Assembly (NCBI RefSeq): GCF_026016325.1 | Contig: NZ_CP087203.1 | Location: 2,976,001 to 3,040,000, forward strand | Source: Pseudomonas sp. B21-056 | GTDB taxonomy: Bacteria; Pseudomonadota; Gammaproteobacteria; Pseudomonadales; Pseudomonadaceae | Length of the DNA stretch: 64,000 nucleotides | Direction of reading: 5' to 3' | In this document: one piece after another, positions 44,101 through 55,106 of the stretch | How the letters are laid out: each line of letters begins with the position of its first letter | Numbering within the stretch: position 1 is the stretch's first letter | The notes under the pieces: generated by a model | What the model was told of the DNA's origin: nothing | Seen by the model: the letters and a program-made list of their open reading frames with translations, nothing else | The model's database searches: none | Program-made: the position numbers and the translations under genes

Positions 44101-47100
44101 AAAGGCGTGCTGGTGCCGCATCGGGCGATCAACCGCTTGGTGATCAACAACGGCTACGCGGATTTCAACGCCCGAGATCGTGTGGCGTTTGCCTCCAACC
44201 CGGCCTTCGATGCCAGTACCCTCGACGTCTGGGCGCCTCTGCTCAACGGCGGCTGCGTGGTGGTGGTCGAGCAGGACGTGCTGCTGTCCCAGGAGCATTT
44301 TGCCGCGCTGTTGACCGAGCAATCGGTCAGCGTGCTGTGGATGACCGCCGGCCTGTTCCACCAGTACGCCAGCGGCCTGCTGCCGGTGTTCAAAAAATTG
44401 CGCTACCTAATCGTCGGCGGTGATGTGCTCGATCCGGCGGTGATCGGGCGTGTGCTGAAGGACGGCGCACCGCAGCATTTGCTCAATGGCTATGGTCCGA
44501 CCGAAGCCACGACGTTCACCACGACCCATGAGATCCAGACCGTGGGCGAGGGTGGCATTCCGATTGGCCGTCCGATTGGCAACAGCCGTGTCTATGTGCT
44601 GGATGCGAATCAGCAACCCGTGCCGGTGGGTGTGGCGGGCGAGCTGTACATCGGTGGCGATGGCGTGGCGAAGGGTTACCTGAACCGCCCCGAGCTGACC
44701 GCCGAGAAGTTCGTTGCCGATCCGTTCAGCGCCGATCCGGCCGCTTTGCTCTACCGCACCGGCGACCTGGCACGCTGGCGTGCCGATGGAGCCGTGGATT
44801 ACCTCGGTCGTAACGACGACCAGGTGAAGATCCGTGGTTTCCGCATTGAACTGGGCGAAATTGAAGCCCGGTTGGGCCAATGCACCGGCGTGAAAGACAC
44901 CGTGGTGCTGGCGCGCCAGGACGACAACGGACCGAAACGTCTGGTGGGCTATGTGATTCCCGAAGCGGGCGCCACCCTGTCGGTGCACGACCTGCGCAGC
45001 CAATTGGCAAGCACCCTGGCCGAATACATGGTCCCCAGCGCCTTCGTGGTGCTGCCATCCTTTCAGTTGACCGCCAACGGCAAGCTGGACCGCCGCGCAC
45101 TGCCGACCCCGGACGCCGACGCCTACGCCAGTCGCGAATACGCCGCCCCGCAGGGTGAGATCGAAACCACCCTGGCGCGACTCTGGGCTGAGGTGCTCAA
45201 GGTCGAGCGGGTCGGTCGTCACGATCACTTCTTCGAACTGGGCGGTCATTCGCTGTTGGCGGTGACCCTGATCGAGCGCATGCGCCAGGCCGGCCTGAGC
45301 GCCGACGTGCGCGTGCTGTTCAGCCAGCCGACCCTGGCGGCGCTGGCGGCGGCCATCGGCAGTGGCAGGGAAATCGAGGTGCCGGCGAACCTGATTGAGT
45401 CCGGCTGTGAACATATCACCCCGGCCATGCTCCCGCTGGTCACCCTCGACCAACAGACGATTGACCGGATCGTCGACACCGTTCCGGGGGGGGCTGCCAA
45501 CGTCCAGGACATCTACCCGCTGGCACCGTTGCAGGAAGGCATCCTTTATCACCACCTGGCCGCCGAGCAGGGCGATCCCTACGTGCTCAAAGTGCTCTTC
45601 GACCTGCAGAGCCGGGACCGGCTGACGGCATTCGTCGATGCGCTGCAACATGTCATTGATCGCCATGACATCCTGCGCACCAGTGTAGTGTGGCAAGGCT
45701 TTGACTCACCGGTACAGGTGGTCTGGCGCGAGGCGGCGCTGCATCTGGAAGCCGTCGACCTGGACAGCTCCGCTGGCGATATCGCTACTCAGTTGCAGGC
45801 TCGCTTTGACCCACGGCATTACCGGCTCGATATCACCCAGGCCCCGATGATGCGCCTGGTGTATTCAAAGGACCCGCTCAACCAGCGTTGGGTCGCACTG
45901 TTGTTGTTTCACCATATGGCCCTGGATCACACGGCCATGGAGGTGGTGCGTCACGAGATGCAGGCGCGCCTGCTGGGCGAGTCGGGTCCACTGGTGGCGG
46001 CTGTGCCGTACCGCAACTATGTGGCCCAGGCGTGCCTGGGGGGGCGTCAGCAGGAGCACGAAGCCTTCTTCCGCGAGATGCTCGGGGATGTTCAGGAGCC
46101 GACATTGCCGTTCGGTCTCCAGGATGTACAGGGCGACGGACGGGATATCGAGGAGGCCGGGTTGTCTGTCGACCTGTCTTTGAGCCTGCGTCTGCGGGCC
46201 CAGGCGCGCCATCTCGGCGTAGGTGCGGCCAGCCTGGTTCATCTGGCCTGGGGGCAGGTGCTGAGCCAGGTCTGCGGCAAACCGGATGTGGTGTTTGGCA
46301 CTGTGCTGATGGGCCGGATGCAGGGCGGCGATGGCGCCGATCGGGCGCTGGGTATGTTCATCAACACCTTGCCGTTGCGGGTGGACGTGGGCGACCAGGG
46401 CGTTCGTGACGGCGTGAAAGCCACTCACGCCCGGCTGACCGGCCTGCTGGGGTATGAACATGCCTCTCTGACCCTGGCCCAGCGTTGCAGCGGCGTGGCG
46501 GCACCGTTGCCGCTGTTCAGTGCGTTGCTCAATTATAGGCATAGCGCGGTCGATGAGCGGTCGAGCGCGCCCCTGGCCGGTTGGGAAGGGATCGAAACCC
46601 TGGATATTGAGGAGCGTACCAACTATCCGCTGAGCCTCTCGGTGGATGACTTGGGCGACGGCTTTGGGCTGACGGTGTTGGCCGTGCCGCAGATCGGCGC
46701 GCAGCGGGTCTGCGTCTATATGAACATTGCGCTGGAACACTTGGTGAAGGCCCTGGAGCAGGCGCCGCAGACGCGGTTGAACAGCTTGTCGATCCTGCCG
46801 TCGGCCGAGCGTCAACGGGTGGTGGCAGACTTCAACGCGACCACGCGCAGCTATCCACGGGATAGGACCGTCCATGGGCTGTTCGAAGCGCAAGCGCAGG
46901 CTCGCCCCGATGCCGTTGCGGTTGTCCACGATGGGCACAGCCTGACTTATGGGGAACTCAACGCCAGGGCCAACCGCCTGGCCCGTCACCTGATCGGTCT
47001 GGGCACCCAACCGGGCGACAGCGTGGCAATTGGGTTGGCGCGTTCGATTGACCTGCTGGTCAGTCAAGTGGCCGTTCTCAAATGCGCCGCCGTCTATGTG

Positions 47101-49560
47101 CCGCTGGATATCAACGCGCCGGTCGAGCGCCAGCAGTTCATGGTCCAGGACAGTGGCGCACAGGTGGCACTGACCCTGAGCACTAGGGTTGTGCCTGAAG
47201 GTCTGCAACGTGTGGACCTGGATATCGTCGAACTGGACGAGTCCGCCGATAATCTTGATCTGAACCAGAGCGCTGAATCGGTCGCCTACATCATGTACAC
47301 CTCCGGTTCCACCGGTACGCCGAAGGGGGTGCTGGTACCGCACCGGGCAATCAATCGATTGGTAATCAACAACGGCTACGCCGATTTCAACGAGCAGGAC
47401 CGGATGGCCTTCGCCTCCAACCCGGCATTCGACGCCAGCACCATGGACGTGTGGGGCGCGCTGCTCAATGGCGGGCAAGTGGTGGTGGTTGACCACGAAA
47501 CGTTGCTTGAGCCAGCACGCTTTGCCCAACTGTTGAGTGAGTCGGGGGCCACCGTACTGTTCGTGACCACAGCAATCTTCAATCAGTACGTGCAGCTGAT
47601 TCCTGAGGCCATTGGTGGTTTGCGCATTCTGCTGTGCGGTGGCGAACGGGCCGACGTGACGTCGTTCCGGCGCCTGTTGGGGCTGGCGCCGACATTGCGT
47701 CTGGTACATTGCTATGGCCCGACTGAAACCACCACCTATGCCACCACTCTGGAAGTGAAGACGGTGGCAGAGGATGCGCAAAGCCTGTCGATTGGCGGAC
47801 CGATCTCCAACACCCGCGTCTACGTACTGGACGCTAATCAGCAACCCGTGCCAGTCGGCGTGGCGGGTGAGCTGTACATCGGTGGCGATGGCGTGGCCCT
47901 CGGCTATCTGAACCGTCCGGAACTGACCGCAGAGAAATTCGTTGCCGACCCATTCAGTACAGATCCGGCGGCCTTGCTCTATCGCACCGGCGACCTGGCG
48001 CGCTGGCGTACCGACGGAACCGTGGATTACCTGGGCCGTAACGACGATCAGGTGAAGATCCGTGGTTTCCGTATCGAACTGGGCGAAATTGAAGCCCGGT
48101 TGGGCCAGTGCGCCGGTGTGAAAGACGCCGTGGTGCTGGCACGACAGGACGAAAACGGTCCTAAACGTCTGGTGGGTTACGTGATTCCCGAAGCGGGCGC
48201 CACCCTGTCGGTGCACGACCTGCACAACCAGTTGGCAGGCACGCTGGCTGAGTACATGGTGCCCAGCGCCTTTGTCGTGCTGCCATCCTTCCCGCTGACC
48301 GCCAACGGTAAACTGGACCGCCGCGCACTGCCGGCCCCGGACGCGGACGCCTACGCCAGTCGCGAATACGCCGCCCCGCAGGGCGAGATCGAAACCACCC
48401 TGGCGCGACTCTGGGCCGAGGTGCTCAAGGTCGAGCAGGTGGGGCGTCACGATCACTTCTTCGAACTGGGCGGTCACTCGCTGCTGGCGGTGACCCTGAT
48501 CGAACGCATGCGCCAGGCCGGCCTGAGTGCCGATGTGCGCGTGCTGTTCAGCCAGCCGACCCTGGCCGCACTGGCGGCCGCCATCGGCAGTGGCAGGGAA
48601 GTCGAGGTGCCGGCGAACCTCATTGAGTCCGGCTGTGAACATATCACCCCGGCCATGCTCCCGCTGGTCACCCTCGACCAACAGACGATTGACCGGATCG
48701 TCGCCACCGTTCCGGGTGGTGCTGCCAACGTCCAGGACATCTACCCGCTGGCACCGTTGCAGGAAGGCATCCTTTATCACCACCTGGCCGCCGAGCAGGG
48801 CGACCCCTACGTGCTGCAGTCGCAGTTCGCCTTCGACACCCTTGAGCGCTTCGAGGCGTTTGTCGGAGCATTGCAGGTGGTGATCGACCGCCACGACATC
48901 CTGCGCACCAGCGTGGCCTGGGAAGGCCTGGACGAACCGCTGCAACTGGTCTGGCGCCACGTGAAGCTGGAGCCGCAGTGCTTCGAAGCCGATGCCACGG
49001 CCGGCGATGTCGCCACGCAACTGGCGAGCCGCTTCGATGCTCGCCACTATCGCCTGGACCTGCGTCGGGCACCGATGCTGCAACTGGTTTACGCCCAGGA
49101 TGAAGCTCAGGACCGCTGGGTGGCGATCCTGCTGTTCCACCACATGGCCCTGGACCATACCGCGTTGGAGGTGGTGAACCACGAGATGCAGCTTTATCTG
49201 ATGGGCCAGGCTGGGCAATTGACGGAAGCGGCGCCTTATCGCAATTACGTGGCCCAGGCGCGCCTGGGGGCGAGCGAGGCGGAGCACGAGGCGTTCTTCC
49301 GCGAGATGCTCGGTGATGTCGATGAACCCACGCTGCCCTTCGGGCTTGCCCAGGTGCGAGGTGATGGTAGCGGTATCAAGGAGGTGACGGAGGTGGTCGA
49401 CGAGGGCTTGAGCCAGCGCCTGCGCACCCAGGGCCGACTGTTGGGGGTGAGCGCCGCGAGCCTGGTGCATCTGGCCTGGGCACAGGTTCTGGCCTTGGCG
49501 TCCGGCCAGTCCGGGGTGGGTGTTCGGCACGGTTCTGTTGGGCCGGATGCAGGGCGGTGA
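26104..49560 (+). CDS. Peptin-type lipopeptide NRPS, modules 1-7 and most of C8 (reading frame broken at ~49515)
   Basis: 7818 residues to the first stop. Architecture: starter C-A-T, then six C-A-T modules and the first two thirds of an eighth C domain. Predicted residues are Thr, Pro, Ala, Leu, Ala, Val and Val/Ile. All internal C domains except C5 are dual C/E. The start at 26104 ([17 protein letters not shown]) puts the starter C domain right at the N terminus; only a G-rich stretch precedes it as ribosome site. Dhb-Pro at the N terminus and a run of small hydrophobic D-residues are the mark of peptins such as syringopeptin and corpeptin. The final residues ([14 protein letters not shown]) are out of frame: one extra G near 49511-49522 displaces the conserved [12 protein letters not shown]. 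With that and a second extra base near 49716 removed, the gene would run to 55106 as one 9666-residue, nine-module protein. Confidence 0.93.
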   Translation: MNQSLELAATYPLTASQRDIWLDQMTKGDSPLYTMGGYLHIQGAVDPERIQQAVELLVRKHDALRTVLHCDVGGDGVPMQTLVESLEVRVPLIDFSNRPEPQTAAQTWVQQGLEVAFELDKGPLFRFYLVKLNDASFYFVVNLHHIIQDGWGINLMLASLSDLYNALEENREPDLSAPSYAGFIEDDARYHDSDRFQRDQAYWLDKYRDVPDPLFTARYRDRYVEPVVPSAHAMTPFPQTLNERIDALALTHQVSRFPVLLATLYVYFVRTTQRDELVVGLPILNRSNPTFKQTVGLFTQVSAMRLRFADDLPFGELIQEVARALKQDYRYQRFPLSDIHRSLELRRDNRAQLFDVSFSYEEENYLYRFGDATAYSVKSSNGQEQMPLAIHFRTNPNEKNAWVHWIYNQAFLQADEIESMAERFVHVLEQALGDDTLPIRDFVLPTPAEARLLQAWNASDARRYEHDRTIHGLFEARAAAQPSAVAVVHEGQTLTYGELNTRANQVAHRLLALGVFPDDRVAICVERGLDMIVGLLGILKSGAGYVPLDPAYPQDRLAFMLEDSSPVALLTQAALQAQVPAPAVPVLLLDQPEAAGFAEQPRHDPNIGTLASHHLAYVIYTSGSTGLPKGVMVEHRNVARLFSATQRWFDFGPQDVWALFHSFAFDFSVWEIWGALTHGGRLLVVPQLVSRSPQDCYALVCEAGVTVLNQTPSAFRQLIAAQGESDLKHNLRQVIFGGEALETGILKPWYAREINAGTQLVNMYGITETTVHVTYRALQAADAQLIGVSPIGKRIPDLRLYLLDKYGKPVPKGVEGELYVGGAGVARGYLNRPELNATRFLADPFDTAANARMYRTGDLGRWLHNGELQYLGRNDEQVKIRGFRIELGEIEARLTACTKVREAVVIAREDEPGNKRLVAYVLAEDGVCVSAGELRSELLGSLADYMVPSAFVMLDAFPLTTNGKLDRKALPAPDSQAFARRSYEAPVGQVEITLAALWAELLGVEQVGRHDRFFELGGHSLLAVKLIERMRQLDLNADVGVLFGQPTLETLAAATSTSGGVVVPENRIPRDVERITPDMLPLATLTQGEIDRIVATVPGGTDNVQDIYGLVPLQEGILYHHLATSEGDPYLLQALLRFGTRQQLEAFGQALQAVIARHDILRTSMVWEGLGEPVQVVWREARLKVEELALDPVEGDIADQLQVRFDPRHTRFDLRQAPMMRIHFAEDTAGGNWVAVLLFHHLIDDATSLGMLGKEIDAHLQGRAADLPVSVPYRNYVAQVRLDNHPEQHEAFFSEMLGDVDEPTLPLGLQDVQGDGSGIEEARLTLEVGLARRLRAQARRLGVSTASLHHLAWGQVVGRLSSRQDVVFGTVLMGRLHSGQEAGHALGMFVNTLPLRVEAGNQGVLAALQATHGRLAALLGHEHAPLSLAQRCSGVAAPAPLFSALMNYRQTAVAAQASEDAGQARIWAGAEILGGEERTNYPLSLSVDDLGESFGLTVQAVAGIGAQRVCGYVHTVLEAMADALDQDGEAPLHTLAFVPASERQQLLQDFNAFDAVYPSGLLVHQLFESHAQAQPEAVALTYQGQSLSYGELNRLSNQIAHRLIELGIRADDRVAICVERSLEMVAGLVGILKAGAGYVPLDPAYPAERLVYMLEDCAPKVLLTQRSLQERFPGSGVPALLLDDADRDAAGISRQPATNPDARASGLSPDSLAYVIYTSGSTGQPKGVAMAHRALVNLMQWQIDQAAQQGRAAARTLQFAALGFDVAFQEVFSTLCAGGELSLIHADIRLNFHRLFEHICQQRIERLYLPCIALQALAEAVAGAHEGTPLTCDLKDVITAGEQLRITPQIRALFERLEGCRLHNHYGPTESHVTTALTLPDDVAAWPTLPAIGQPVANTRIYLLDAQQQPVPVGVAGEIHIGGVCVARGYLNRDDLTAERFIRDPFAADGQARLYKTGDLGRYLPDGHIEYLGRNDDQIKIRGFRVELGEIESRLCQHGGVKEAAVVAREDQPGEKRLVAYITAQAADAAPQADALRAHLQALLPDYMVPAAYVRLEKLPLSPNGKLDRRALPVPEADAFASRAYEAPLGEVETTLAGLWADVLGVGQVGRHDHFFELGGHSLLAVKLIELMRKAGLSADVRVLFGQPTLAALAAAVGSRAELSVPANGIIAGCERITPSMLPLVTLDQATLDRIVAGVPGGVGNVQDIYPLAPLQEGILYHHIAAEEGDPYLLQATFAMDSRAQLDGFVAALQAVIDRHDILRTALLREGLEAPLQVVLRQCRLMLEEQALDPARGDIVAQLQGMFDPRRCRMDLDKAPLMRLACAWDSVHQRWVAVLLFHHIALDHTALDVMQEEMLAFLNGESDRLEAAMPYRNYVAQTLLGVPREQHERFFRDMLADVDEPTLPFGLREVQGDGRGVEEVKLNVDPDLCRRLRQQARQLGVSAAALHHLAWARVLGRVSGREDVVFGTVLLGRMQSGEGADRALGMFINTLPLRVDVGGQGVRAGVKATHARLTALLGHEHASLALAQRCSGVPASLPLFSALLNYRHSPLQEGDSVERWAGTQVLEVMERTNYPCMLSVDDQGEGFLLSVQTAGGVDARQVGAYMQTALASLVEALKRAPESAINDLEILSENERRQVLQDFNNTAAHFPLEQTVHGLFEEQVQRTPEALAVLHGGQRLNYGELNEQANRLAHYLRKQGVRPDSRVAICVERGLDMVVGLLAILKAGGGYVPLDPAYPADRIAYMLEDSAPAVVLAQSATVGLLVGALMPVIDLGSGLWQDESVLNPQVPELTSAHLAYVIYTSGSTGLPKGVMIEHRNTVNFLTWAHRSFDAQTLSKTLFSTSLNFDLAVYECFAPLTSGGSIEVVTNVLELQQGEHDISLINTVPSALKALLEAGGLGEGVDTVNVAGEALKRSLVEALFEQTSVKRLCNLYGPSETTTYSSWVSMAREDGFAAHIGKPVANTRFYLLNEHKQPVPLGVPGEIYIGGAGVARGYLNRDDLTAERFLKDPFSSVPSAQMYKTGDLGRYLPDGNIEYLGRNDDQVKIRGFRIELGEIETRLARHADVKEAVVLAREDVPGDKRLVAYFTPANETADIETLRDHLQAQLPEYMVPVAYVRLDAMPLTPNGKLDRKALPAPEHDALITRGYEAPRGEIETALAQIWQDLLGLQQVSRHDHFFELGGHSLLAVSLIERMRQVGLSADVRVLFSQPSLAALASAVGNNDSNEVSVPANLIAPDCQRITPDMLPLVTLPQEAIDRIVATVPGGAANVQDIYPLAPLQEGILYHHLAAEQGDPYVLQAQFAFDNRERLDDFTQALQGVIDRHDILRTAMAWEGLDEPVQVVWRKAVLGVEHVALRHEDGDIAEQLQADFDARLDIRQAPLMRIRFAEDAVKRRWVATLLFHHMALDHTALEVVRHEMQAHLLGQVDQIGDAVPYRNYVAQARLGVSPKEHEAFFREMLGAIDEPTLPFGLQDLRGDGSSVEEARQGIAPDLSQRLRRQARQLGVSAASLHHLAWAQVLGRVSGREDVVFGTVLMGRMQGGEGADRALGMFINTLPIGVRLGALSVREGVLATHERLTGLLGHEHASLALAQRCSGVATPTPLFSALLNYRHSVAEPLALQSSSAWQGIEALGGEERTNYPLTLSVDDLGEGFSLTAQVQSPIGAQRICDYMQVALESLVDALEQAPQAPLHSLDILPQAERRQLIETWNATDAMYAEQALIHRQVEDQAAMQPEATAVVYEGRSLSYGELNTRANQVAHHLLALGVRPDDRVAICVERSLEMIVGLLGILKSGAGYVPIDPAYPAERIAYMLQDSAPAAVLVQLATGGLMVDVSVPVIDLEQEISPDGGGTNPQVPGLEPSHLVYVIYTSGSTGLPKGVMVEHRNLNNLVGWHCQAFELVRGSRTSSVAGFGFDAAAWEIWPALCAGATLLLPPSHAGSENVDALLDWWQAQALDVCFLPTPIAEYAFGSNLSHDRLRTLLIGGDRLRRLPADPRFTLINNYGPTETTVVATSGRIDASQAVLHIGKPVGNTRIYLLDAHLQPVPVGATGELYIGGAGVARGYLNRAELTVERFVQDPFSPMQNARMYRTGDLGRYLPDGNIEYLGRNDGQLKIRGLRIELGEIESRLSDCAGVREAVVIAAGDAPDDKRLVAYYTSHEGEYPALSADNLRAQLQVHLPRHMVPSAYVRLDALPLTANGKLDRRALPAPDSAAYSSRDHEAPQGDMEMRIADIWRQLLGVEQIGRHDDFFELGGHSLLAVRLMSQVRQQLGVELTLAELFANAGLMGLSAWASQASASTLPPIEAVPRDSAIPLSFAQQRLWFLAQMDGSAAYHICGGLRLKGRLSPQALHGALDRIVARHEALRTTFDKVDGEVVQCIAVEGAGFALTFHDLSLHTDAEGELARLAADEARAPFDLQQGPLIRGRLVRLADETHVLLVTLHHIVSDGWSMDVLTRELGRLYQACLHGAADPLPPLPIQYADYAVWQRRWLSGDVLSEQNAYWQRTLADVPPLLTLPADRPRPAQQDYAGARLPVLFDEALTADLKALSQRHGTTLYMTVLAGWAAVLGRLSGQDTIVIGSPTANRRRVEVEELIGFFVNTLAVPIDVSGGPSVETLLQRVKAQTLSAQAHQDLPFEQVVERVKPMRSLSHSPLFQAMLSWQAAVEQNLVLEGLTLETVEAPGHSAKFDVSLNLGEVDGLISGSLEYATALFDQTTMERYLGYLERMLRAMVADARVAISDIVLPDDAERRQLECFNATQAQYPLEQTIHGLFEEQVQRTPDALAVLHGGQRLSYGELNERANRLAHYLRKQGVRPDSRVAICVERGLDMVVGLLAILKAGGGYVPLDPAYPADRIAYMLEDSAPAVVLAQAATLGLLAGASMPVIDLGSGLWQDESVSNPQVAELTSAHLAYVIYTSGSTGLPKGVMIEHRNTVNFLTWAHRSFDAQTLSKTLFSTSLNFDLAVYECFAPLTSGGSIEVVTNVLELQQGEHEITLINTVPSALKALLESGGLGEGVDTVNVAGEALKRSLVEALFEQTSVKRLCNLYGPSETTTYSSWVSMAREDGFAAHIGKPVANTQFYLLDEHKQPVPLGVPGEIYIGGAGVARGYLNRDDLTAERFLKDPFSSEPNARMYKTGDLGRYLPDGNIEYLGRNDDQVKIRGFRIELGEIEAKLAQHETVKEAVVLAREDVPGDKRLVSYFTPANETTDLETLRRHLQGQLPEYMVPVAYVRLDAMPLTPNGKLDRKALPAPDLDSVITRGYEAPRGEVEIALAQIWQDLLGLQQVGRHDQFFELGGHSLLAVSLIERMRQAGLSADVRVLFGQPTLSALAAAVGGCSEIVVPANGIAHGCMKITPQMLSLTSLDQDAIDRIVATVPGGARNVQEIYPVAPLQEGILYHHLSAEQGDPYVLQALFGLQDRQRLDDFIRALQGVIDRHDILRTAIVWEGLDEPQQVVWREARLGLEEFTPDPQGGDIIEQLHRRFDARHYGLDMTQAPLMRLAFAEDKPNQRWVALLLFHHIALDHTALKVVQHEMQMHLLGQIGQLDAPVPYRHYVAQARLGVSREEHEAFFRDMLGDVDEPTLPFGLQQVQGDGNDIEEARRLLDRDLSRRLRRLARMSGVGAASLHHLAWAQVLACVSGTPDVVFGTVLMGRMHGGQGADRALGMFINTLPLRVAVGQQNVQEGVRAVHGRLSALLGHEHASLALAQRCSGVSAPTPLFSALLNYRNSSEQVDTQSEALAWQGIETLSGEARTNYPLTLSVDDLGEDFALTVLAANGVGAQRVCAYMERALQSLATALESSPASRLQDLTVLPQAERQQVLDAFNATARDYPRDKTVHGLFEAQVRANPEAPAVVHDEHCLTYAELNTQANRLARHLVGLGVQPGDSVALGLARSIELLVSQLAVLKCAAVYVPLDVSAPLERQQFMVEDSGAKVLLTLAGMDVPEGTLRVDLDGVALEDACADLDLTQSAESVAYIMYTSGSTGTPKGVLVPHRAINRLVINNGYADFNARDRVAFASNPAFDASTLDVWAPLLNGGCVVVVEQDVLLSQEHFAALLTEQSVSVLWMTAGLFHQYASGLLPVFKKLRYLIVGGDVLDPAVIGRVLKDGAPQHLLNGYGPTEATTFTTTHEIQTVGEGGIPIGRPIGNSRVYVLDANQQPVPVGVAGELYIGGDGVAKGYLNRPELTAEKFVADPFSADPAALLYRTGDLARWRADGAVDYLGRNDDQVKIRGFRIELGEIEARLGQCTGVKDTVVLARQDDNGPKRLVGYVIPEAGATLSVHDLRSQLASTLAEYMVPSAFVVLPSFQLTANGKLDRRALPTPDADAYASREYAAPQGEIETTLARLWAEVLKVERVGRHDHFFELGGHSLLAVTLIERMRQAGLSADVRVLFSQPTLAALAAAIGSGREIEVPANLIESGCEHITPAMLPLVTLDQQTIDRIVDTVPGGAANVQDIYPLAPLQEGILYHHLAAEQGDPYVLKVLFDLQSRDRLTAFVDALQHVIDRHDILRTSVVWQGFDSPVQVVWREAALHLEAVDLDSSAGDIATQLQARFDPRHYRLDITQAPMMRLVYSKDPLNQRWVALLLFHHMALDHTAMEVVRHEMQARLLGESGPLVAAVPYRNYVAQACLGGRQQEHEAFFREMLGDVQEPTLPFGLQDVQGDGRDIEEAGLSVDLSLSLRLRAQARHLGVGAASLVHLAWGQVLSQVCGKPDVVFGTVLMGRMQGGDGADRALGMFINTLPLRVDVGDQGVRDGVKATHARLTGLLGYEHASLTLAQRCSGVAAPLPLFSALLNYRHSAVDERSSAPLAGWEGIETLDIEERTNYPLSLSVDDLGDGFGLTVLAVPQIGAQRVCVYMNIALEHLVKALEQAPQTRLNSLSILPSAERQRVVADFNATTRSYPRDRTVHGLFEAQAQARPDAVAVVHDGHSLTYGELNARANRLARHLIGLGTQPGDSVAIGLARSIDLLVSQVAVLKCAAVYVPLDINAPVERQQFMVQDSGAQVALTLSTRVVPEGLQRVDLDIVELDESADNLDLNQSAESVAYIMYTSGSTGTPKGVLVPHRAINRLVINNGYADFNEQDRMAFASNPAFDASTMDVWGALLNGGQVVVVDHETLLEPARFAQLLSESGATVLFVTTAIFNQYVQLIPEAIGGLRILLCGGERADVTSFRRLLGLAPTLRLVHCYGPTETTTYATTLEVKTVAEDAQSLSIGGPISNTRVYVLDANQQPVPVGVAGELYIGGDGVALGYLNRPELTAEKFVADPFSTDPAALLYRTGDLARWRTDGTVDYLGRNDDQVKIRGFRIELGEIEARLGQCAGVKDAVVLARQDENGPKRLVGYVIPEAGATLSVHDLHNQLAGTLAEYMVPSAFVVLPSFPLTANGKLDRRALPAPDADAYASREYAAPQGEIETTLARLWAEVLKVEQVGRHDHFFELGGHSLLAVTLIERMRQAGLSADVRVLFSQPTLAALAAAIGSGREVEVPANLIESGCEHITPAMLPLVTLDQQTIDRIVATVPGGAANVQDIYPLAPLQEGILYHHLAAEQGDPYVLQSQFAFDTLERFEAFVGALQVVIDRHDILRTSVAWEGLDEPLQLVWRHVKLEPQCFEADATAGDVATQLASRFDARHYRLDLRRAPMLQLVYAQDEAQDRWVAILLFHHMALDHTALEVVNHEMQLYLMGQAGQLTEAAPYRNYVAQARLGASEAEHEAFFREMLGDVDEPTLPFGLAQVRGDGSGIKEVTEVVDEGLSQRLRTQGRLLGVSAASLVHLAWAQVLALASGQSGVGVRHGSVGPDAGR
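26125..29250 (+). other. Peptin NRPS module 1: starter C - A(Thr) - T
   Basis: The starter C domain (about 26125-27440) has HHIIQDGWG and is expected to attach a fatty acid to residue 1. The A domain (about 27520-29015) reads D F W N I G M V H, the Thr code; in peptins this Thr ends as dehydrobutyrine. The T domain has [12 protein letters not shown] near 29140. Confidence 0.85.
29330..32545 (+). other. Peptin NRPS module 2: variant dual C - A(Pro) - T
   Basis: C2 (about 29330-30620) has HHLATSEGD, the dual C/E motif, but with two departures shared only with C9: [10 protein letters not shown] (29563-29592) and [11 protein letters not shown] (29821-29853). The A domain (about 30790-32320) reads D V Q Y I A H V T, close to the Pro code DVQxIAHVxK. 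Dhb-Pro fits known peptins. Confidence 0.75.
32620..35765 (+). other. Peptin NRPS module 3: dual C/E - A(Ala) - T
   Basis: C3 has HHIAAEEGD and HHIALDH, predicting D-Pro2. The A domain (about 34080-35530) reads D L Y N N A L T Y, near the pseudomonad Ala code DLFNNALTYK. Its DNA is almost the same as A5 and A10. Confidence 0.85.
35840..38990 (+). other. Peptin NRPS module 4: dual C/E - A(Leu) - T
   Basis: C4 has HHLAAEQGD and HHMALDH, predicting D-Ala3. The A domain (about 37280-38750) reads D A W F L G N V V, the Leu code. Its T domain is of a different type from its neighbours ([20 protein letters not shown]), matching the LCL domain that follows it. Confidence 0.85.
39030..42120 (+). other. 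Peptin NRPS module 5: LCL-type C - A(Ala) - T
   Basis: C5 (about 39030-40340) begins [16 protein letters not shown] and has HHIVSDGWS with no HHxxxxxGD; it is the only LCL domain among the internal C domains of the peptin genes in view, so Leu4 stays L. The A domain (about 40430-41885) reads the Ala code D L Y N N A L T Y. Confidence 0.85.
42190..45340 (+). other. Peptin NRPS module 6: dual C/E - A(Val) - T
   Basis: C6 has HHLSAEQGD and HHIALDH, predicting D-Ala5. The A domain (about 43650-45110) reads D A L W I G G T F, a Val code. The T domain and start of the next C domain are nearly identical to those of module 7. Confidence 0.82.
45410..48580 (+). other. Peptin NRPS module 7: dual C/E - A(Val or Ile) - T
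   Basis: C7 has HHLAAEQGD and HHMALDH, predicting D-Val6. The A domain (about 46870-48345) reads D A M F L G C T Y, a branched-aliphatic pocket that I cannot settle between Val and Ile. Outside its core the domain is nearly a copy of A6. Confidence 0.7.
49511..49522 (+). other. First frame break in the peptin NRPS (one extra G)
   Basis: Other modules read [11 protein letters not shown] here. The window has TCCGGGGTGGGTGTTCGGC where TCCGACGTGGTGTTCGGC is expected: one base too many, in a run of G. The reading frame moves by one and ends at 49560, while the conserved [20 protein letters not shown] continues in the next frame. Confidence 0.85.
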
Positions 49561-49688
49561 AGGCGCCGATCGGGCATTGGGCATGTTCATCAACACCCTG
49601 CCGATCCGGGTGCAGGTAGACGGGCAAGGCGTGCGCGAGGCCGTCAGGGCGACCCATGCGCGGTTGACCGGGCTGTTGGCCCACGAGC

Positions 49689-52600
49689 ATGCCTCGCTGG
49701 CATTGGCCCAGCGGTGGCAGCGGTGTGGCCTCACCGACACCTCTGTTCAGCGCGCTGTTGAACTACCGGCACAGTTCGGTGGAGATGACGGATGAAGGGT
49801 TGTTGGCCTGGGATGGCATGCAGATGCTGTCCAGCGAAGAGCGCACTAACTATCCGCTGACCCTGAACGTCGATGACCTCGGCACAGGCTTCAGCCTGAC
49901 GGTCCAGGTGGACGCGCAACTCGATGCCCAACGCCTCTGTGGCTACATGCAGAAGGCGCTTCGCAGCCTGGTGGATGCATTGGAAGAGGCGCCGCAGACA
50001 CCGGTGCAGAATCTGACGGTGATGCCAGCGGCCGAGCGTCGGCAGTTGCTCGACGACTGGAATACGGCGGACCAGGTGCATGCCCATGACGCACTGTTGC
50101 ATGCTCGGTTCGAAGCCTGGGCGGTGGCGAAACCCGATGCGCCGGCTCTGCTCTTCGAAGAGCAGGTGCTGACCTACGGCGAACTCAACGCCCGGGCGAA
50201 CCAGCTTGCCCATCGCTTGCTGTCGCTGGGTATCCGCCCGGATGATCGGGTGGCGATCTGCGTCGAGCGCGGGCTGGACATGATCGTGGGGTTACTGGGC
50301 ATCCTGAAATCCGGGGCCGGCTACGTACCGGTCGATCCGGCCTATCCGGCAGAGCGCATCACTTACCTGCTTGAAGACAGCGCGCCGGTGGCGATTGTGG
50401 TGCACACCGCGACCCGGGGCCTGCTGGTCGAGGAGTCGGTCCGGATAGTCGACCTGAATGGTCCCGGGTTGCAGAGCCAACCCGAGGTCAATCCGCACGT
50501 GCCGGGGCTGACGTCGCACCACCTCGCCTATGTGATCTACACCTCGGGCTCCACTGGGCAGCCCAAGGGGGTGATGGTCGAGCACCGCAACGTGGCGCGC
50601 CTGTTCTCGGCCACGCAAACGTGGTTCGAGTTTGGCCCGCGGGATGTCTGGGCGTTGTTCCACTCGTTTGCCTTCGATTTCTCGGTCTGGGAAATCTGGG
50701 GCGCCTTGCTCCATGGCGGGCGATTGCTGGTGGTGCCGCAACTGGTCAGCCGTTCTCCCCAGAACTGCTACGCGTTGCTGTGCGAATCGGGGGTCACCGT
50801 GCTCAACCAGACCCCAAGCGCGTTCCGCCAGTTGATCGCGGCCCAGGGCGAGAGCGATCTGAGCCACAGCTTGCGCCAGGTGATCTTTGGCGGTGAAGCA
50901 CTGGAAACCGGGATCCTCAAACCGTGGTATGCCCGCGAAGCCAATACTGGTACGCAACTGGTGAACATGTACGGCATCACCGAAACCACCGTGCACGTGA
51001 CTTACCATGCGCTGGAGGCTGCGGATGCCCAACGGGTTGGCGTCAGCCCCATTGGCAAGCGCATTCCAGACCTGCAACTGTACGTGCTCGATGCCCGGCG
51101 CGAGCCGGTGCCGGTGGGTGTGGTCGGTGAAATCCATGTCGGCGGCGCCGGTGTCAGTCGTGGCTACCTGAACCGCGCCCAGCTGACCGCCGAGCGCTTC
51201 CTCGATAATCCTTTCAGCGCCGAGCCGAACGCACGGATGTACAAGACCGGCGATCTGGGGCGCTGGCTGGCCGACGGCAGCCTGGAGTATCTGGGACGCA
51301 ACGACGACCAGGTGAAGATCCGCGGCTTCCGTATCGAGCTGGGAGAAGTCGAAGCGACCTTGGCCGATTGCGAAGGAGTCCGCGACGCGGTGGTCATTAC
51401 CCGGGAAGACCAACCGGGCGACAAGCGCCTGGTGGCTTATGTCATCGCCATGGCGGATGTACAACTCACCGCCGCCGATCTGCGCCTGCGCCTGCTCGGC
51501 ACATTGGCCGAGCACATGGTGCCGAGCGCCTTTGTGTTGCTGGACGCTTTCCCGCTGACCAGCCACGGCAAACTCGACCGCAAGGCTTTGCCGGTGCCCG
51601 ATCAGTCCTCGGTGGTGAGCCGCGGCTACGAGGCCCCTCAAGGCGCGGTCGAGACTGCCATTGCCGGGATCTGGCAAGACCTGCTCCAGCTCGAACAGGT
51701 GGGGCGCCAGGACAATTTCTTTGAACTGGGCGGCCATTCGTTGCTGGCGGTTAAACTGATCGAGCGTATGCGTAAGATCAATCTGGCTGCCGACGTCCGG
51801 GTGCTGTTCGGCCAGCCAACGCTGGCGGCGCTGGCCGCGGCGGTAAGCAGTGTCCGCGAAATCACGGTACCGGCCAATGATATTCCCGATGGTTGCACCC
51901 GTATCACCCCCGATATGCTGCCGTTGGCCGACCTGGATCAACAGGCGGTCGACGGACTGGTCGCAAGAGTGTCCGGTGGCGCCGGCAACGTGCAGGACAT
52001 CTACCCGTTGGCGCCGTTGCAGGAAGGCATTCTCTACCATCACCTCGCCGCTGTGCAGGGCGATCCCTACCTTCAGTACATGACGTTTGCGTTCGATACC
52101 GCCAGCCGTCTCGAAGCTTTCACCCAGGCGCTGCAGGTCGTCGTTGCACGGCATGACATCTTGCGCACGGCCGTGCTCTGGGAGGGGCTGGCCGAGCCTG
52201 TGCAGGTGGTCTTGCGGCAAGCGCAGCTGGATGTCGAACCGGTGCTGCTGGACCCGACAGCCGGGGACATTGCCGGGCAGTTGCATGAGCGCTTCGATCC
52301 GCGTCATTACCGCCTGGACATCCGTCAGGCACCGATGATGCGGGTTGCTTATGCCCAGGACCCGGCGAACCAGCGCTGGGTGGGCATCCTGCTGTTCCAC
52401 CACCTGGTGGATGACGCCACTTCGCTGGGGGTGCTGGCCGCGGAAATCGAGGCGCACATGCTCGGTCAGGCGCAGCATCTACTCGCTTCGGTACCTTATC
52501 GCAACTATGTGGCGCAGGCACGCCTGGGCGTGAGTCGCGAGGCCCATGAAGGGTTCTTCCGTGACATGCTCGGTGACGTCGACGAACCGACACTGCCGTT

Positions 52601-55106
52601 CGGCTTGCTGGACGTGCAGGGTGACGGCAGCGGTATCGAAGAGGTGCGCCAGGACGTCAGCGCAGACCTGGCACGGCGCCTGCGCAGTCAGGCCCGTCAG
52701 TTGGGCGTGAGCCCCGCCAGCCTGTATCACCTGGTCTGGGCGCAGGTGCTGGGCGCGGTGTCGGGCCGGGACGACGTGGTGTTTGGCACCGTGCTGGTCG
52801 GACGGATGCAGGGGGGGGAGGGGGCCGACCGGGCCCTGGGAATGTTCATCAACACTTTGCCGTTGCGGGTGAGCCTGGGGCAGGTCGGGGTGCGTGCCGG
52901 GGTCAAGGCGACCCATGCCCGCCTGACCGCGCTGCTGGGCCATGAGCATGCTTCGCTGGTGCTGGCCCAGCGTTGCAGTGGCGTGGAAGCACCCATGCCG
53001 CTGTTCAGTGCCTTGCTCAACTATCGCCACACCGCCACGGTCGCCTCGACCGAGGCGCTGACGGCCTGGAGCGGTATCGAACTGCTCGGCGGTGAAGAAC
53101 GGACCAACTATCCGTTGACCCTGTCGGTCGACGACCAGGGCGGGGGGTTCAGATTCAGCATCATGACCCCGGCGAGGATTGGTGCTCAGCGTCTGTGCGG
53201 CTATGTACAACAGGCGTTGCACAACCTCATATGGATGCTCGAGCAGACACCCGAGGCGCCGCTGCACCAACTGGCGATCCTGCCGACAGAAGAGTCCGAG
53301 CAACTGCTGGAGGCGTTCAACGCTACGCAAGTCGACTATCCAGAAGACCCGATTTTCCATCGCGCCTTTGAAGCCCAGGCGGAGCGCACGCCGCAAGCCC
53401 TGGCGGTACAGCAGGGTGAGCAGCAGCTGAGCTATCGCGAGCTCAATGCGCGTGCCAACCGATTGGCGCATTACCTGCTTGAGCAGGGTGTGAAGCCGGA
53501 TTCGCGCGTGGCGATCTGTGTCGAACGCAGCCTCGACATGGTCGTGGGGCTGCTGGCGATCCTCAAGGCGGGCGGCAGCTATGTGCCACTGGACCCGGCC
53601 TACCCGCTGGATCGGATCGCCTACATGCTGGAGGACAGCGCGCCTGCTGCAGTGCTGGCGGAAGCCGGCACCTGTGGGCTGCTGACAGGGGCTGCGATTC
53701 CGCTCATTGCCGTCGACGGCGATGCCTGGTTGGACCGGCCGACGGGCAACCCGTCCGTGACGGACCTGATTCCGGCCCACTTGGCGTATGTGATCTACAC
53801 CTCGGGCTCCACCGGCAAGCCGAAGGGGGTGATGGTCGAGCATCGCAACCTGACCAACCTGCTGTGGGCGATGCGCGACACCCTGGCTGTCGCGCCGACC
53901 GATCGCGTGCTGGCACTGACCACCCTGGGCTTCGACATTGCTGGCCTGGAGCTGTACCTGCCGCTGGTCTGCGGTGCAGGCGTGGTGTTGGCAACCCGTG
54001 ACCAGGGGCGCGATGGCCAATCCCTGGCCGAGGTGGTTGCCAACCATGGCGTCACCGTTGCCCAGGCCACCCCGGCGAGCTGGCGCATGTTGCTGGAGTC
54101 GGGTTGGCCGGGGGATCAGCAACTGACCGCGCTGTGCGGCGGTGAAGCGTTGCCCGCTGAGCTGGCCCAGCGCCTGGGTACCCGGGTCAAGACGCTGTTC
54201 AATGTCTACGGCCCTACCGAAACGACGATCTGGTCATCGTCCACTCCGGTTGAAGATCCGGAGTCGGACGACGGCCCGGTCAATATCGGTCGGCCTATAG
54301 CCAACACCCGGTTCTACCTGCTCAACGCTCACGGCAAGCCTGTACCGGTGGGCGTAGCGGGCGAACTCTACATCGGTGGCGCAGGGGTGGCGCGGGGGTA
54401 CATGAACCGCGATGAGCTCACCGCCGAACGCTTCCTCTGCGATCCGTTCAGCGATGTTGCGAACGCCCGTATGTACCGCACGGGCGACCTCGGCCGCTAT
54501 CTGCCGGATGGCAGGGTCGAATACCTGGGCCGCAACGATGACCAGGTGAAGATCCGCGGCTTCCGTATCGAGTTGGGCGAGATCGAAGCCAGGCTGGCCC
54601 AGCATGCAGACGTGAAGGACGCCGTGGTACTGGTGCGCGAAGACATGCCGGGGGAAAAACGCCTGGTGGCCTACTTCACACAGCTTGATCCAGACGCGAC
54701 GGTGAACATCGAAACCCTGCGCATGCACCTGCAATCCAGGCTGCCGGGCCACATGGTCCCGGCCGCCTACGTGCGCCTCGACCTGTTGCCGTTGACCCCC
54801 AACGGAAAACTCGATCGCAAGGCCTTGCCGGCACCGGACCTGGCGAGCGTCATCCGCCGCGGTTACGAAGCCCCGGTGGGGGACACCGAAATCACGCTGG
54901 CCCAACTGTGGGCTGAAATTCTCAATGTGGAACGCGTTGGCCGCCACGATGACTTCTTCGAGCTGGGTGGGCACTCCTTACTGGCTGTCAGCCTGATGGA
55001 GCGGATGCGCCAGGAGGGCATGGAAGCGGATGTGCGGACACTGTTCGAGCAACCGACGCTCTCGGATTACGCGGCAATGACAGAAAAAATGGAGATTGTC
55101 CTGTGA
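49689..55106 (+). CDS. Peptin-type NRPS, continuation: end of C8, modules 8-9
   Basis: The open frame is 1805 residues, but its apparent start ([10 protein letters not shown]) is an artefact of the frame breaks; true coding resumes near 49718 and belongs to the gene that starts at 26104. Order: end of C8, A(Thr), T, dual C, A(Gly-like), T, then a short tail ending [13 protein letters not shown]. There is no thioesterase, so the chain must pass to another protein, and the tail probably pairs with the docking domain of the next gene. The stop overlaps the next start (GTGA at 55103-55106). If the frame breaks are real rather than sequencing errors, this part would be untranslated and the peptin would not be made. 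Confidence 0.88.
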   Translation: MPRWHWPSGGSGVASPTPLFSALLNYRHSSVEMTDEGLLAWDGMQMLSSEERTNYPLTLNVDDLGTGFSLTVQVDAQLDAQRLCGYMQKALRSLVDALEEAPQTPVQNLTVMPAAERRQLLDDWNTADQVHAHDALLHARFEAWAVAKPDAPALLFEEQVLTYGELNARANQLAHRLLSLGIRPDDRVAICVERGLDMIVGLLGILKSGAGYVPVDPAYPAERITYLLEDSAPVAIVVHTATRGLLVEESVRIVDLNGPGLQSQPEVNPHVPGLTSHHLAYVIYTSGSTGQPKGVMVEHRNVARLFSATQTWFEFGPRDVWALFHSFAFDFSVWEIWGALLHGGRLLVVPQLVSRSPQNCYALLCESGVTVLNQTPSAFRQLIAAQGESDLSHSLRQVIFGGEALETGILKPWYAREANTGTQLVNMYGITETTVHVTYHALEAADAQRVGVSPIGKRIPDLQLYVLDARREPVPVGVVGEIHVGGAGVSRGYLNRAQLTAERFLDNPFSAEPNARMYKTGDLGRWLADGSLEYLGRNDDQVKIRGFRIELGEVEATLADCEGVRDAVVITREDQPGDKRLVAYVIAMADVQLTAADLRLRLLGTLAEHMVPSAFVLLDAFPLTSHGKLDRKALPVPDQSSVVSRGYEAPQGAVETAIAGIWQDLLQLEQVGRQDNFFELGGHSLLAVKLIERMRKINLAADVRVLFGQPTLAALAAAVSSVREITVPANDIPDGCTRITPDMLPLADLDQQAVDGLVARVSGGAGNVQDIYPLAPLQEGILYHHLAAVQGDPYLQYMTFAFDTASRLEAFTQALQVVVARHDILRTAVLWEGLAEPVQVVLRQAQLDVEPVLLDPTAGDIAGQLHERFDPRHYRLDIRQAPMMRVAYAQDPANQRWVGILLFHHLVDDATSLGVLAAEIEAHMLGQAQHLLASVPYRNYVAQARLGVSREAHEGFFRDMLGDVDEPTLPFGLLDVQGDGSGIEEVRQDVSADLARRLRSQARQLGVSPASLYHLVWAQVLGAVSGRDDVVFGTVLVGRMQGGEGADRALGMFINTLPLRVSLGQVGVRAGVKATHARLTALLGHEHASLVLAQRCSGVEAPMPLFSALLNYRHTATVASTEALTAWSGIELLGGEERTNYPLTLSVDDQGGGFRFSIMTPARIGAQRLCGYVQQALHNLIWMLEQTPEAPLHQLAILPTEESEQLLEAFNATQVDYPEDPIFHRAFEAQAERTPQALAVQQGEQQLSYRELNARANRLAHYLLEQGVKPDSRVAICVERSLDMVVGLLAILKAGGSYVPLDPAYPLDRIAYMLEDSAPAAVLAEAGTCGLLTGAAIPLIAVDGDAWLDRPTGNPSVTDLIPAHLAYVIYTSGSTGKPKGVMVEHRNLTNLLWAMRDTLAVAPTDRVLALTTLGFDIAGLELYLPLVCGAGVVLATRDQGRDGQSLAEVVANHGVTVAQATPASWRMLLESGWPGDQQLTALCGGEALPAELAQRLGTRVKTLFNVYGPTETTIWSSSTPVEDPESDDGPVNIGRPIANTRFYLLNAHGKPVPVGVAGELYIGGAGVARGYMNRDELTAERFLCDPFSDVANARMYRTGDLGRYLPDGRVEYLGRNDDQVKIRGFRIELGEIEARLAQHADVKDAVVLVREDMPGEKRLVAYFTQLDPDATVNIETLRMHLQSRLPGHMVPAAYVRLDLLPLTPNGKLDRKALPAPDLASVIRRGYEAPVGDTEITLAQLWAEILNVERVGRHDDFFELGGHSLLAVSLMERMRQEGMEADVRTLFEQPTLSDYAAMTEKMEIVL
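49711..49720 (+). other. Second frame break in the peptin NRPS (one extra G)
   Basis: The conserved LAQRCSGVA becomes AQRWQRCG because CAGCGGTGGCAGCGG stands where CAGCGGTGCAGCGG is expected. After it the third frame carries the intact continuation [15 protein letters not shown]. Confidence 0.85.
51890..55080 (+). other. Peptin NRPS module 9: variant dual C - A(Gly-like) - T
   Basis: C9 follows the second Thr module and, like C2, has [10 protein letters not shown] (52138-52167) and [11 protein letters not shown] (52398-52430) along with HHLAAVQGD. The A domain (about 53360-54830) reads D I L Q L G V I W, one residue from the Gly code DILQLGLIWK that I recall. The carrier is [12 protein letters not shown] near 54955. 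Confidence 0.72.

Larger units (their letters stand above)
48650..51830 (+). other. Peptin NRPS module 8: dual C/E (frameshifted) - A(Thr) - T
   Basis: C8 has HHLAAEQGD and HHMALDH and contains both frame breaks in its last third. The A domain (about 50090-51595) reads D F W N I G M V H, Thr, expected to become Dhb in a peptin. Its DNA is close to A1. Confidence 0.82.

Noticed and set aside
30520..49740. Very long minus-strand open frames opposite the peptin NRPS (about 1360 and 1291 codons)
   Set aside because: They mirror the codon bias of the sense strand, repeat with each module, and have no recognisable domain or ribosome site.
49520..49795. Separate small gene between the two NRPS frames
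   Set aside because: It encodes only the middle of C8 in the shifted frame and ends in nonsense after the second insertion.
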